Source: Comamonadaceae bacterium (GTDB lineage: Bacteria; Pseudomonadota; Gammaproteobacteria; Burkholderiales; Burkholderiaceae_C). From it: a stretch of DNA of 64,000 nucleotides. A program made the position numbers and the translations under genes. Positions 1 to 8,453 of this stretch are shown one piece after another. The first letter of the stretch is position 1. Each line of letters opens with the position of its first letter. The DNA lies in contig CANJWZ010000001.1 in NCBI GenBank assembly GCA_947478725.1, positions 1 through 64,000 of the forward strand, written 5' to 3'. The notes under the pieces are model-generated. The model did no database searches, was not told where the DNA came from, and saw only the letters and a list, made by a program, of their open reading frames with translations.

Positions 1-220
1 CAGTAAGTGCTGCGCCGACTGCCATACCTGCAATTGCCGCCTCTGAAATTGGTGTGTCGCGCACACGCTGGCCTCCAAAGCGCTGCATCAGTCCGCGGGT
101 GACTCCGAATGGGCCACCCGGCATAGCGATATCTTCTCCCAGAAGAACCACGGTCGAATCGGCCTCCATAGCATCAGCCAGGGCTTTGTTGATCGCCGCT
201 CCGAATCGAGTTTCAGCCAT
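1..220 (-). CDS. 2-oxoacid (acetoin/pyruvate-type) dehydrogenase E1 component, beta subunit, partial
   Basis: The first 73 codons are visible; the rest runs off the left edge of the window. The reverse-strand translation opens with MAETRFGAAINKALADAM, then a VLLGEDIA segment and the conserved RDTPISEAAIAG stretch, which are typical of the N-terminal pyrimidine-binding domain of E1-beta (AcoB/PdhB family). With the alpha subunit it would form the alpha2beta2 thiamine-diphosphate enzyme that decarboxylates a 2-oxoacid or cleaves acetoin and passes the acyl group to the E2 lipoyl domain. The start ATG lies inside the end of the upstream alpha-subunit gene (8 nt overlap), which indicates translational coupling. 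Whether the substrate is acetoin, pyruvate or a branched 2-oxoacid cannot be told from this fragment. Confidence 0.88.
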   Translation of the reverse strand, partial: MAETRFGAAINKALADAMEADSTVVLLGEDIAMPGGPFGVTRGLMQRFGGQRVRDTPISEAAIAGMAVGAALT

Positions 221-1187
221 GGTTGGACTTCTCCACAGCGTACACGCCGGTCAATGCATTTTTAAAGTCCGGTTCGCCACTACCTTGGGCCGCGTAAACC
301 GCGGCATCAATCCGTGCAACCGCCTGGCGATCCATGCGGTCTAGTTCCTCCGCAGTTACCCCATGCTCCCGCAAACTTGCACTGGAGACTACCAACGGAT
401 CTAGGCTACGCGCTAACGCCAAATTGGCTACATCTCGGTACTTTTGTGAGTCGCCTTCATAGTGCCCTTGCCAACGTTGAGTGATGCATTCGAAAAGTAC
501 GGGCCCCGAGCCGCTACGTACTTTGTCGACGCACCATCGCGACTTTATGGCGACGGTCGCGACATCGACACCGTCTGCTGTTTCGTATTGCATGGTGTAC
601 GCTTGTGCTAGCTGTCGAGGTGTTGTTGCCAACTGCGCCGATTGGGGCGAAAACTCGGACCAGCCATTGTTTTCGCATACAAACATTATCGGCAGCTTCC
701 ATAGCGCTGCGAGATTGAGACACTCGTGCATAGCCCCCTCGGCCAATGCCCCATCTCCAAAAAAGGCTACTGCGATTGCTCCGTCAGAGCGGATCTGGTG
801 TGCCCAAGCACTTCCGAGCGCAAGCGACAGGCTTCCACCAACGATACCATTGGCGCCAAGCATGCCGATGGACATTTGAGCGACATGGATCGATCCACCA
901 CGGCCTTGGCACAGGCCACTCGCCTTGCCCATAATTTCCGCAAAAAAACCATTCACATCCATCCCCTTCGCAAGCGCATGGCCGTGCCCACGATGTGTAG
1001 AAGCAATGGTGTCAGTCGGCCCGAGAGCCATACATACCCCGGCAGGGACGGCCTCTTGCCCGAGACTCAAGTGCAAGAAACCGGGTATTTCTCCGTCGGC
1101 GAACAGTCGCCCAAGCCGCTCTTCAGACCGTCGGATCAAGAGCATGACTTCGTGAAGATGTCTGAGGGTTTCTAGGCTAAGGCTCAT
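213..1187 (-). CDS. 2-oxoacid (acetoin/pyruvate-type) dehydrogenase E1 component, alpha subunit
   Basis: The product has 324 aa, the usual length for AcoA-type E1-alpha proteins. The thiamine-diphosphate motif is complete: GDG at residues 144-146 followed after 26 residues by NN at 173-174. The STHRGHGH segment near residues 63-70 and the GANGIVGG segment near 111-118 are further family hallmarks. It catalyses the ThDP-dependent step of an acetoin- or pyruvate-type dehydrogenase complex together with the beta subunit, whose gene overlaps its stop codon. Length and motifs favour an acetoin dehydrogenase-like (AcoA) or short PdhA-type enzyme, but the E2/E3 genes lie outside the window, so the substrate is open. 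The 167 bp upstream, towards recJ, hold no gene and probably contain the promoter. Confidence 0.88.
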   Translation of the reverse strand: MSLSLETLRHLHEVMLLIRRSEERLGRLFADGEIPGFLHLSLGQEAVPAGVCMALGPTDTIASTHRGHGHALAKGMDVNGFFAEIMGKASGLCQGRGGSIHVAQMSIGMLGANGIVGGSLSLALGSAWAHQIRSDGAIAVAFFGDGALAEGAMHECLNLAALWKLPIMFVCENNGWSEFSPQSAQLATTPRQLAQAYTMQYETADGVDVATVAIKSRWCVDKVRSGSGPVLFECITQRWQGHYEGDSQKYRDVANLALARSLDPLVVSSASLREHGVTAEELDRMDRQAVARIDAAVYAAQGSGEPDFKNALTGVYAVEKSNHG

Positions 1188-1354
1188 AATTTGGGATCGA
1201 CGTGAACGAGAGAATGCGTGGATCTACAGCATTTATTATGGAACAAATTATCAAAAAGCCATGGAAATAGTGTGCGCGCTCCATAAACCACACCTTATCA
1301 GACTTCAAGCCGCACCACCCAGGGCTGTTTTTGAGGGCGCGCCTGGCGACAGAT

Positions 1355-3088
1355 TCAAACCTCGGCGGCTTCGACCAGAAACCGAACCCGCCGCACGCCC
1401 TGCCACTCATCCGCATCCAGTCTGAATGCCAGTTTTACCCTTGCGGGGAGCGGCTCGGTATGGCCAAACCAGATGCCGTCAACCGGCTGACCCTGGTGCT
1501 TCAGTTTGAGTGCCAGATGCTTTTCACCGACCAGGCGCTGCGAGACGACCTCGACTTCTTCGCTAAACGTAGGCGCGGCAAAACCCTGACCCCAGACTTC
1601 TTTGTGCAGGGTGTCCACCACGTCTGTGCGGCGGTATTGAGCATCTAGCGGACCGTCGGTGTCGATGCGGCGGGTCAGCGTGGCGGCATCCAGCCATTCG
1701 CGTGCGACCTGCTGAAAGCTGTCTTCAAACAGTTCAAAGTTCTTCTCCTCAATCGTGCAGCCCGCCGCCATGGCGTGGCCGCCGAACCTGAGCAGCACGC
1801 CGGGCTGGCGCTTGGCGACCAGATCGAGCGCGTCGCGCAAATGAAAGCCTGCAATCGAGCGGCCTGAGCCTTTGATTTCATGCGACTTGCCTTCAGCCTG
1901 GCTGGCGGCAAACACGAAGGTGGGGCGGTGCAGCTTGTCCTTGATGCGCGAGGCGACGATGCCAACCACGCCTTCATGAAAGCTGGCGTCGTAAATCGCG
2001 ATGGCCGGTGGGGGTATGTCGTCTAGATCGATCATCGCGTCAGCGGCCAGCTGGGCCTGCTCGCGCATGTCGGCTTCAATGTCACGCCGCTCGCGGTTGA
2101 TGCCGTCCAGCGTTTTGGCCAACTCGTCGGCCCGTGCTGCGTCGTCGGTCAGCAGGCATTCAATGCCCAGCGTCATATCAGCCAGGCGGCCAGCGGCGTT
2201 GATGCGTGGGCCGAGGGCAAAGCCAAAGTCGAAGGTGGTGGCAACGCTGGCCTGGCGGCCTGCAGCTGTAAAGAGGCTGGCCAGTCCGGCGGGCAAGTGG
2301 CCGCTTCGGATGCGTTTTAAGCCTTGCGCGACCAGGCGGCGGTTATTGGCATCCAGCTTAACCACGTCGGCGACGGTGCCCAAGGCAACGAGTGGCAGCA
2401 GCGCATCCACTTTGGGTTGGTTTTGCAGTGTGAACACAGCCCGCTCGCGTAACTCTGCCCGCAGCGCCAGCAGCACATAAAACATCACGCCCACACCCGC
2501 CATGGATTTGCTTTCAAACTCGCAGCCAGGCTGGTTGGGGTTGACGATGACATCTGCATGGGGCAAGCCAACTGTTCCGTCCGCGTTGTTCATGAGGGCC
2601 GGCAAGTGGTGATCTGTAACCAGCACCTGCATGCCAAGCGCCTTGGCGCGCGCCACGCCATCAAAGCTGGCAATGCCGTTGTCCACCGTCACCAGCACAT
2701 CAGCACCGGCGGCTTTGACGCGCTCGGCAATCGGCGCGGTCAGGCCGTAACCGTCAATCACGCGGTCTGGCACCAGATAGCTGACGTGTGTTGCACCCAG
2801 AAGGCGTAGGCCGCGCATGGCGACTGCACAGGCGGTGGCGCCGTCGCAGTCGTAGTCGGCCACGATGCAGATGTGCAAGTTGTTTTTAATCGCATTCGCC
2901 AGCAGAACCGCAGCCTCTTTGGCCCCCAGCAGGGTGGTGGGACTGATCAGCCGCGCCAAGCCTTCGTCGAGTTCGTCAGCCGTGCGCACACCGCGTGCCG
3001 CGTACAGCTGTGCCAGCAATGGATGCACACCAGCCTGCTGCAAGGCCCACACAGCGCGGGGTGGAACGTCTCTGACATGAATCTTCAT
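1355..3088 (-). CDS. recJ: Single-stranded-DNA-specific exonuclease RecJ
   Basis: The product has 577 aa, close to the usual 560-580 for RecJ. It is a 5'-3' exonuclease on single-stranded DNA acting in RecF-pathway recombination and mismatch repair. DHH phosphoesterase motifs are visible: ADYDCDG at 77-83 (metal-binding aspartates), VDNGIAS near 135-141 and TDHH at 158-161. The DHHA1 domain with the GGHAMAAG segment and the C-terminal OB-like domain follow in the expected order. The start ATG overlaps the stop of the upstream rpfE-type gene by 4 nt (ATGA), so the two are translationally coupled. An rpfE-recJ pairing is also known from the Xanthomonas rpf cluster, which supports both calls. 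Confidence 0.95.
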   Translation of the reverse strand: MKIHVRDVPPRAVWALQQAGVHPLLAQLYAARGVRTADELDEGLARLISPTTLLGAKEAAVLLANAIKNNLHICIVADYDCDGATACAVAMRGLRLLGATHVSYLVPDRVIDGYGLTAPIAERVKAAGADVLVTVDNGIASFDGVARAKALGMQVLVTDHHLPALMNNADGTVGLPHADVIVNPNQPGCEFESKSMAGVGVMFYVLLALRAELRERAVFTLQNQPKVDALLPLVALGTVADVVKLDANNRRLVAQGLKRIRSGHLPAGLASLFTAAGRQASVATTFDFGFALGPRINAAGRLADMTLGIECLLTDDAARADELAKTLDGINRERRDIEADMREQAQLAADAMIDLDDIPPPAIAIYDASFHEGVVGIVASRIKDKLHRPTFVFAASQAEGKSHEIKGSGRSIAGFHLRDALDLVAKRQPGVLLRFGGHAMAAGCTIEEKNFELFEDSFQQVAREWLDAATLTRRIDTDGPLDAQYRRTDVVDTLHKEVWGQGFAAPTFSEEVEVVSQRLVGEKHLALKLKHQGQPVDGIWFGHTEPLPARVKLAFRLDADEWQGVRRVRFLVEAAEV

Positions 3089-4032
3089 AGCTGTTGTAGG
3101 ACGTGGATGGCAGGCTGGGGGCTGAACGCGTTTCGGATTTTGGTGAACAACCCGATCTGCGCCGTCTCAAAAGTCATGCTCTGGCTTTCACCACACAAGC
3201 TGATGCGCACGGTGTTACCGCTGTTTTGCCGGGTTAAAAGCTGCGCGATGTCGCTCGCATCAAGTTCTGTCCAAGCCTGGGCATAGGCCGCCCAATCGTT
3301 GGCAAGAGCAGCCTGTGCAAGGGCTCTGCTGGTATGGACATGGGTATTAACATGGGTATCGGCCCTGGCCGGTTCGATCAAGGCGCCTGAGCCGCTGACC
3401 CAAAACGAATTGATGCTGCGCTGGCGCTGGCTTGCACGTTCGTCGTTGATGGGATGCGTGTAGAGCAGCATCTGCATTTCGTTTTGCAGCAATTTGATCT
3501 GCTTTAACGAAGGCAGCCACCTGTCGACATTGCGGCCCAGAACCCGGTCAAGGGATGCGGTGGGCAAACTTGCGAACACATCACCGCGTGCCAGCCAGCG
3601 AGTGGCTTGCAAGTACTGCAAGGTGATGCCTTCCGTCGCAAAGTAGGGCTGCATGGCGGCCAGCAGGGCGCGTGCGTCGGTGTCGTTCAGCTCAAGCGTG
3701 GCCGGGTCCGTCAGGGTAGCGTGCTCGCGGCCCATGGCCCAGTGGCACGGGGTGATGACCGCCCAGCCTTCATGGCAGTTCGCATGGGCCTCATGCGCCG
3801 CCCATGGGATCAAGCCATCGGCGCTCGCTGGCAAGCCCAAAGCCTTGCCCAGCACCCGCTCATGCGGTGGGCTCAAGCTGTCTGCCTGGCCCACATCTGT
3901 GTAGCTCAGCTTCATGCCGCGCAGCAACTGACCAAGGTTTTTCAGCGCGATGGATGACATCGCTTGCAGCCAGTCCTCGTGGCGACAACTGGCAAAGGGA
4001 ACGATCAGGTGGGGTGCAGCGTCTGTAGACAT
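3085..4032 (-). CDS. RpfE-type conserved protein (phosphoglycerate-mutase-like family)
   Basis: The product has 315 aa and no signal peptide or membrane segment. It begins with a LIVPFASCRHEDW segment and contains a CHWAMGREHATL stretch and a WVSGSGAL stretch; I associate these with the poorly characterised RpfE-type proteins that sit next to recJ in Xanthomonas and many betaproteobacteria. The biochemical role is unknown. Some databases label relatives as cofactor-independent phosphoglycerate mutases, but I see no clear catalytic motif of that enzyme. It overlaps recJ by 4 nt and is divergent from lolC, with only 34 bp between the two start codons. Family assignment rests on recalled similarity and the recJ neighbourhood. 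Confidence 0.6.
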   Translation of the reverse strand: MSTDAAPHLIVPFASCRHEDWLQAMSSIALKNLGQLLRGMKLSYTDVGQADSLSPPHERVLGKALGLPASADGLIPWAAHEAHANCHEGWAVITPCHWAMGREHATLTDPATLELNDTDARALLAAMQPYFATEGITLQYLQATRWLARGDVFASLPTASLDRVLGRNVDRWLPSLKQIKLLQNEMQMLLYTHPINDERASQRQRSINSFWVSGSGALIEPARADTHVNTHVHTSRALAQAALANDWAAYAQAWTELDASDIAQLLTRQNSGNTVRISLCGESQSMTFETAQIGLFTKIRNAFSPQPAIHVLQQL

Positions 4033-4066
4033 CGCCCTATTGTCCGGGATGCCACAATTGACGCTT

Positions 4067-5320
4067 ATGCAATTACCCTACGAACTGATTCTGGGCTGGC
4101 GTTACACCCGCGCTGGCCGGGCCACGCGGCGTAACGGTTTTATCTCGTTTATCTCTGGCGTGTCGATGCTGGGCATTGCGCTGGGCGTGGCGGCCCTCAT
4201 CATCGTGCTAAGCGTGATGAACGGCTTTCAAAAAGAAGTGCGTGACCGCATGCTGGGCGTGATCTCGCACATCGAGGTATTTGCCCCGAATGGCGTGGCA
4301 TTGCCTGATCCGCAAAAAACACTGGCTGAGATCAAAGCCAATCAAAACGTGGTCGGTGCTGCAACCTTCATAGCAGCTCAGGCACTGCTGGCGAGGGGTG
4401 AGGACATGAAAGGTACGCTGGTTCGCGGCATTGACCCGGCGCTGGAGGGCCAGGTGACAGACCTGGCCGCCACATCCAGCACGACGCTGGCCAAACTGGT
4501 ACCGGGTCAATTTGGCGTTGTGCTGGGCGGCGAGCTGGCACGCAACATGGGCGTGCGTGAGGGTGACAGCGTCACGCTGATCGCACCCAGCGGACAAGTC
4601 ACGCCTGCAGGGGTGGTGCCGCGACTCAAACAGATGAAGGTGGTGGGTACTTTTGATTCAGGTCACTACGAATACGACTCGGCGCTGGTCATGCTGCATC
4701 AGGACGACGCGGCGAAAATTTTCAGACTCGAAGGACCGACCGGTATTCGCATCAAGCTCAAGGACTTGCACCAGGCGCGTCAGGTGGCGCAAGAATTGTC
4801 GCGTTCGTTGACGGGTGACCTGCTGATACGCGACTGGACGCGGCAAAACAAAACCTGGTTTGCCGCAGTGCAGCTTGAAAAACGCATGATGTTCATCATA
4901 CTCACCCTCATTGTGGCGGTGGCAGCGTTTAACCTCGTCAGCACGCTGGTGATGACGGTGACCGACAAGCGCGCCGACATCGCCATCTTGCGCACGCTGG
5001 GCGCCAGTCCGAAAAGCATCATGGGGATATTTGTGGTGCAAGGCGCGATGGTGGGCGTGATCGGCACGCTGGCGGGCTTGCTGCTGGGCCTGGGCATTGC
5101 CTTCAATATTGACGTGCTGGTGCCCGCGCTGGAGCGGATGCTGAACGCCAGCTTCTTGCCCAAAGACATTTACCTGATCAGCCGTATGCCAAGCGAGCCG
5201 CAGTACGCCGACATCATGCCGATTGCGGTGATTGCGCTGATACTGGCTTTTTTGGCCACGCTGTACCCCAGCTGGCGCGCGAGCCGGGTGAATCCGGCGG
5301 AGGCCTTGCGCTATGAGTGA
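4067..5320 (+). CDS. lolC: Lipoprotein-releasing ABC transporter permease (LolC/LolE family)
   Basis: The product is 417 aa and spans the inner membrane. With LolD it extracts outer-membrane lipoproteins and hands them to LolA. The order is diagnostic: an N-terminal GWRYTRAGR segment, a transmembrane helix at about 25-50 ending in IIVLSVMNGF, a large periplasmic domain, then three helices near 275-300, 320-345 and 385-405, closing with YPSWRASRVNPAEALRYE. I chose the ATG at 4067 because family members begin just before the GWRY motif; an in-frame ATG at 4049 would add six residues. Only one permease gene is present, so a homodimeric LolF-like exporter is possible. lolD follows 60 bp downstream, and lolA is elsewhere in the window at 55380. 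Confidence 0.93.
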   Translation: MQLPYELILGWRYTRAGRATRRNGFISFISGVSMLGIALGVAALIIVLSVMNGFQKEVRDRMLGVISHIEVFAPNGVALPDPQKTLAEIKANQNVVGAATFIAAQALLARGEDMKGTLVRGIDPALEGQVTDLAATSSTTLAKLVPGQFGVVLGGELARNMGVREGDSVTLIAPSGQVTPAGVVPRLKQMKVVGTFDSGHYEYDSALVMLHQDDAAKIFRLEGPTGIRIKLKDLHQARQVAQELSRSLTGDLLIRDWTRQNKTWFAAVQLEKRMMFIILTLIVAVAAFNLVSTLVMTVTDKRADIAILRTLGASPKSIMGIFVVQGAMVGVIGTLAGLLLGLGIAFNIDVLVPALERMLNASFLPKDIYLISRMPSEPQYADIMPIAVIALILAFLATLYPSWRASRVNPAEALRYE

Positions 5321-5380
5321 TGCTGCCCCACGCTACCCGCTTCGCGTGGTTCGCTGCCCCGGCTTGAAGGGATCAAAGCC

Positions 5381-6088
5381 ATGACGTCTGCCAGCGACAG
5401 CGCTGCCGTCCTGAGCGCAACTGACTTGACCAAGCGCTTCATTGAAGGTCGCCTCGATGTCACCGTACTGCAAGGCGTGGATCTGCAAGTCAACCAGGGC
5501 GACACCATCGCCATCGTCGGTGCGTCGGGTTCCGGCAAAAGCACGCTGCTGCACCTGTTGGGCGGGCTGGATGCCCCTACCAGCGGGCAAGTCGTGCTCA
5601 AAGGCCAAGACTTGTCAAAGCTGTCTGCCACAGTACAAGGCCAGTTGCGCAACCAGCACCTGGGCTTTGTGTATCAGTTTCACCATTTGCTGCCCGAGTT
5701 CAACGCGCTGGACAACGTCGCCATGCCCTTGTGGATTCGCCGCATGACGCCCGAAAAAGCGGCACAAATCGCGACCCAGATGCTGGCCAGTGTCGGCTTG
5801 AAAGACCGCCTGCACCACCGCCCGGCAGAGCTGTCAGGCGGCGAGCGCCAGCGCGTGGCAATTGCACGCGCACTGGTCGCGCAGCCGGCTTGCGTACTGG
5901 CCGACGAGCCCACCGGCAACCTGGACCGGTCCACCGCGGAAGGCGTGTTCGACCTCATGCTGCAACTGGCCCGTGACCAGGGCACCGCCTTCATCATGGT
6001 CACGCATGACGAGTCACTGGCAGCAAGATGCGCCCGGCGCTATCGGCTGGTTCAGGGGCGACTGTCTGAGTGGCATCAAGGTACCTGA
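5381..6088 (+). CDS. lolD: Lipoprotein-releasing system ATP-binding protein LolD
   Basis: The product is a 235 aa cytoplasmic ATPase that energises LolC/E-mediated release of lipoproteins. It has Walker [10 protein letters not shown] at 47-55, the Q-loop stretch [14 protein letters not shown] near 96-109 (the FHHLLPEF sequence is typical of LolD), signature LSGGERQ at 150-156, Walker B with DEPTGNLD near 174-181 and a switch histidine in MVTHD. It lies directly after the permease gene on the same strand and is probably co-transcribed. The ATG at 5381 is preceded by an AAGGGA element. Length and motif order are ordinary for the family. Confidence 0.94.
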   Translation: MTSASDSAAVLSATDLTKRFIEGRLDVTVLQGVDLQVNQGDTIAIVGASGSGKSTLLHLLGGLDAPTSGQVVLKGQDLSKLSATVQGQLRNQHLGFVYQFHHLLPEFNALDNVAMPLWIRRMTPEKAAQIATQMLASVGLKDRLHHRPAELSGGERQRVAIARALVAQPACVLADEPTGNLDRSTAEGVFDLMLQLARDQGTAFIMVTHDESLAARCARRYRLVQGRLSEWHQGT

Positions 6089-6130
6089 AGTCAAAACTGC
6101 ATTTCACGCCTCGCAAGATTTGAACTTTGC

Positions 6131-6157
6131 AAATCTGATAAAATGATTTTCAGATTT
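6131..6157. promoter_or_regulatory. Palindromic operator candidate upstream of the toxin-antitoxin pair
   Basis: AAATCTGA at 6131-6138 and its exact reverse complement TCAGATTT at 6150-6157 flank an 11 nt A/T-rich centre, 15-41 bp before the antitoxin ATG. Toxin-antitoxin operons of this class are usually autorepressed by the antitoxin binding such palindromes over the promoter. An AT-rich -10-like stretch lies between the arms. The role as operator is inference from position and symmetry. Confidence 0.5.
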
Positions 6158-6171
6158 AAGGAGATTGCTTC

Positions 6172-6453
6172 ATGAGTGTTGTTGCATTAACCGTTACCGA
6201 ATTCTCGCGAGGCCTGTCAGATTTTTTGAGCCAAGTGCAATACCAGGGCCAGTCACTGGACATTCAACGCGGCAAGCGGGTTGTGGCTCGGGTGCTACCT
6301 GCGGTGGCCAGCAGTGGTTTTCCGATTGACCAGCTTGACGATGTTCTGGCAAAAGGCCCACAACTCAAAGCTTCTGAGCGCCTAAGCATGGCTGAGGACG
6401 TTCGCCATGTACGCGCCCATCTCAAAAGTAAAAGTGACCCATGGGCCTCGTGA
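6172..6453 (+). CDS. Phd/YefM-family antitoxin
   Basis: The product is a 93 aa protein of the type that represses its own operon through the N-terminus and neutralises a partner toxin with its C-terminus. The N-terminal half (ALTVTEFSRGLSDFL, then RGKRVVARVLP) matches the Phd/YefM fold: a short beta strand, a helix, then a strand with the conserved GKxVARV-like motif. A good AAGGAG ribosome site (6158-6163) precedes the ATG. The gene overlaps the toxin gene by 13 nt, as is common for antitoxin-first operons. It lies just after lolD on the same strand but has its own palindromic upstream region. Confidence 0.8.
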   Translation: MSVVALTVTEFSRGLSDFLSQVQYQGQSLDIQRGKRVVARVLPAVASSGFPIDQLDDVLAKGPQLKASERLSMAEDVRHVRAHLKSKSDPWAS

Positions 6454-6842
6454 TTGATTCAGACGTTTGGATACTGGCTGAGCGATCTGGCGGCAATCTT
6501 GACTTGGCGCGCTGGTCCAAATATGGTGGTGCCTATATGAGCGCGATCACGGCAAGCGAATTGCTCGTAGGTGTTGAGCGCGCCAGTACCGCCCAGCGCA
6601 AGGCCCAGCGAGCTGCGTTTGTGGAAAACCTGCTGTCTATCATCCCGGTGCTTGAGTTTTCCATGCCCGTGGTGCGTACGCATGCACGAATGGTGGCGGC
6701 ATTGTCTAAAAATGTGACAGCTGGCGCGCATGATGCGATGATTGCCGCAACCGCGATACATCATGGGTACGCGGTGCTGACGCGCAATGCTGCCGATTTC
6801 AAGATATTTGCAGGCCTGAAGGTCGAGGCCTTCAACCTGTGA
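6441..6842 (+). CDS. VapC-family PIN-domain toxin (predicted endoribonuclease)
   Basis: The product is a 133 aa PIN-domain protein. The predicted acidic metal-binding residues are present: D6 and D8 in VIDSDVW, E40 in TASELLVG, D98 in AGAHDAMIA, and D119 following the TRN motif (N116). VapC-type toxins cut tRNA or rRNA and so halt translation until neutralised by the antitoxin, which is encoded just upstream with a 13 nt overlap. The stop codon TGA overlaps the GTG start of the next gene, a J-domain protein, by 4 nt, so the toxin may be translationally coupled to it. No truncation or loss of the active site is seen. Confidence 0.87.
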   Translation: MGLVIDSDVWILAERSGGNLDLARWSKYGGAYMSAITASELLVGVERASTAQRKAQRAAFVENLLSIIPVLEFSMPVVRTHARMVAALSKNVTAGAHDAMIAATAIHHGYAVLTRNAADFKIFAGLKVEAFNL

Positions 6843-7114
6843 CTGACCACTACACCACCCTGGGCCTGAACAGCGCCGCCACGCTGGCAGACATCAAAAA
6901 AGCGTTTCGCCAAAAGGCATCTTTTTATCACCCCGACAGAAACACGGCTGACGACGCTGCGGCGCGGTTTAGAGCCGTGCAGGAGGCGTATGACGTGCTG
7001 TCAGACCCGGACAAGCGCCAAGCCTACGACGACAACCGCCGACGCAATTTGCTGGACAACCCACTTGAAACCGCCCAGGACATTTGGCAGGCTTATTTCA
7101 AGTCGGTGGTTTAA
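6839..7114 (+). CDS. Stand-alone J-domain protein (DnaJ-like)
   Basis: The product has 91 aa. Residues 4-66 form a complete J domain with the HPD signature at 31-33, preceded by the [11 protein letters not shown] helix and followed by the [17 protein letters not shown] helix. J domains stimulate the ATPase of Hsp70 (DnaK). There is no glycine/phenylalanine region, zinc finger or substrate-binding domain, so specificity must come from the short C-terminal tail or from partner proteins. The GTG start overlaps the VapC stop (GTGA). Three unrecognised genes follow on the same strand with small gaps, which suggests one operon. Confidence 0.85.
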   Translation: MTDHYTTLGLNSAATLADIKKAFRQKASFYHPDRNTADDAAARFRAVQEAYDVLSDPDKRQAYDDNRRRNLLDNPLETAQDIWQAYFKSVV

Positions 7115-7146
7115 CTTCTTTTTTCTGGCCCCACCTACACGTTCTG

Positions 7147-7686
7147 ATGACAATTTCCCCCTTCTTCACTGACCTTCGCTCCGCCTACCAGGCAGAACTT
7201 GACGACCTGCGCCAGGACTCCGAGGGCAAGGACGTGCTGAAAAAGCGCCTGGCTGACAAGCGCAGCGAGATCGACTTTTTGGTCAAGATGATGGAACTGA
7301 GCCCCGAAATGGTGGCGGTTGTTTTTCATCAGGCGTTTGCCTTCAGTGCGCCTGCCGTGATGGACGATTTGATGGGCTTTGAAGCCGACGAGTTGCCTGA
7401 CTGGACCGGTTTGTCAAACGACATTCAAATGGCGCCTTGGGCACAACACTTGGCTGACAAGGTGCTGGGCGAGCCCGGTGGTGAATGGTTTTTGACGGTG
7501 GCGGCGACGCTGGAATACATGGCAGGCAAGCCTGTCAACCACGCAGCGCAAGCCGATGACAATGAGGACAACGATGAAGACAGCGAAGAGTTTGACGGTG
7601 ACGCCGAAGAACGCGCTGATGCCAAAGCCCGCAAGGAAGCCGCTGAAGACTGGATGGTTGGCCAAGGCTTTGACCGCAAGGAGTAA
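7147..7686 (+). CDS. Conserved-looking hypothetical protein, acidic C-terminus
   Basis: The product has 179 aa from the ATG at 7147; an in-frame upstream start would run back into the J-domain gene and is less likely. I do not recognise the family. The N-terminal half (about 1-100) is mixed alpha-helical with a charged KKRLADKRSEIDFLVKMM helix. The tail after about residue 135 is strongly acidic (DDNEDNDEDSEEFDGD), followed by a charged helix. There is no signal peptide or membrane segment, so it is predicted to be cytoplasmic. It sits between a J-domain gene and two other unknown genes on the same strand. The next gene's ribosome site (AAGGAG) overlaps its stop codon. Confidence 0.7.
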   Translation: MTISPFFTDLRSAYQAELDDLRQDSEGKDVLKKRLADKRSEIDFLVKMMELSPEMVAVVFHQAFAFSAPAVMDDLMGFEADELPDWTGLSNDIQMAPWAQHLADKVLGEPGGEWFLTVAATLEYMAGKPVNHAAQADDNEDNDEDSEEFDGDAEERADAKARKEAAEDWMVGQGFDRKE

Positions 7687-7689
7687 CCC

Positions 7690-8445
7690 ATGACCACCTC
7701 GACAAACAACCTCGCACTGATCACCAAAACCCAGACCCTGATTGCTGCTGGCGACATCGTGGGCGCCGAAGGTGCACTGGTCGAGCTGGCCGATACCGAG
7801 GGAGATGCCGCCCTGATGGTGGTGCTGGAGCAGTTGCCTGCCAAAGACATCCTGGCCGTGATTCGTGAATACGACAACTCCAAAGAGTCGGTGGTGAACC
7901 TGCTGGTGTCGCCCGCCCAGTTTGCCCGCGCGGTGGTGATTGAAAAGCAATACAAAGACCTGACCCGCACGCACCTGCGCGGCATGGTCAATGCCATCAT
8001 CTTTCGGGACGATGCAGACCCGGTTGAGTTTTTGACGGCCATTGGCGACCTGGAAGGCGGCAGCGAGGCGCTGGCCGATTACTTTTCTGAAAAGTGGAGC
8101 CGGGTCGAGGCGTTTGCGCGCAGCGGCGTGTTTGACGCGATGGAGGACCATGGCGACATGCTGTCGCAAGACGAACTGCTGGCCAAGGCCTATGAAAAGC
8201 CCAAGCTTGAAGAAGACGAGATCGCCGACAAGGACTGGATGCAGCTGGCCTGGATACTGCGCTACGAGCTGCCTGATCTGTTCATTGAAATGCTGCTGGT
8301 GCTGCGTGCCAAGGCCAGTGCGTTTGATGCTGGTTTTGGAGAAGACGAGGCCGCCGAAGACGATGGCAAAGTGGAAACCTCTGATACCGACCGCGGCAAT
8401 GTGACGCCTGCCAAGCGGGATTCTGACGAAGAGTCGGCCATCTAG
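7690..8445 (+). CDS. Hypothetical protein with alpha-helical repeats and acidic tail
   Basis: The product has 251 aa, is probably cytoplasmic, and I do not recognise its family. The first 110 residues are helical and leucine/alanine-rich (for example ALMVVLEQLPAKDILAVI), reminiscent of MgtE-N/FliG-like helical repeats, but this resemblance is weak and not a functional claim. The last 40 residues are acidic and probably disordered. The start ATG is 3 nt after the preceding stop, with AAGGAG overlapping that stop, so the two are translationally coupled. The next gene starts 8 nt after its stop. Shared acidic tails in two adjacent products may point to a common partner. Confidence 0.7.
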   Translation: MTTSTNNLALITKTQTLIAAGDIVGAEGALVELADTEGDAALMVVLEQLPAKDILAVIREYDNSKESVVNLLVSPAQFARAVVIEKQYKDLTRTHLRGMVNAIIFRDDADPVEFLTAIGDLEGGSEALADYFSEKWSRVEAFARSGVFDAMEDHGDMLSQDELLAKAYEKPKLEEDEIADKDWMQLAWILRYELPDLFIEMLLVLRAKASAFDAGFGEDEAAEDDGKVETSDTDRGNVTPAKRDSDEESAI

Positions 8446-8453
8446 GCAAACGC

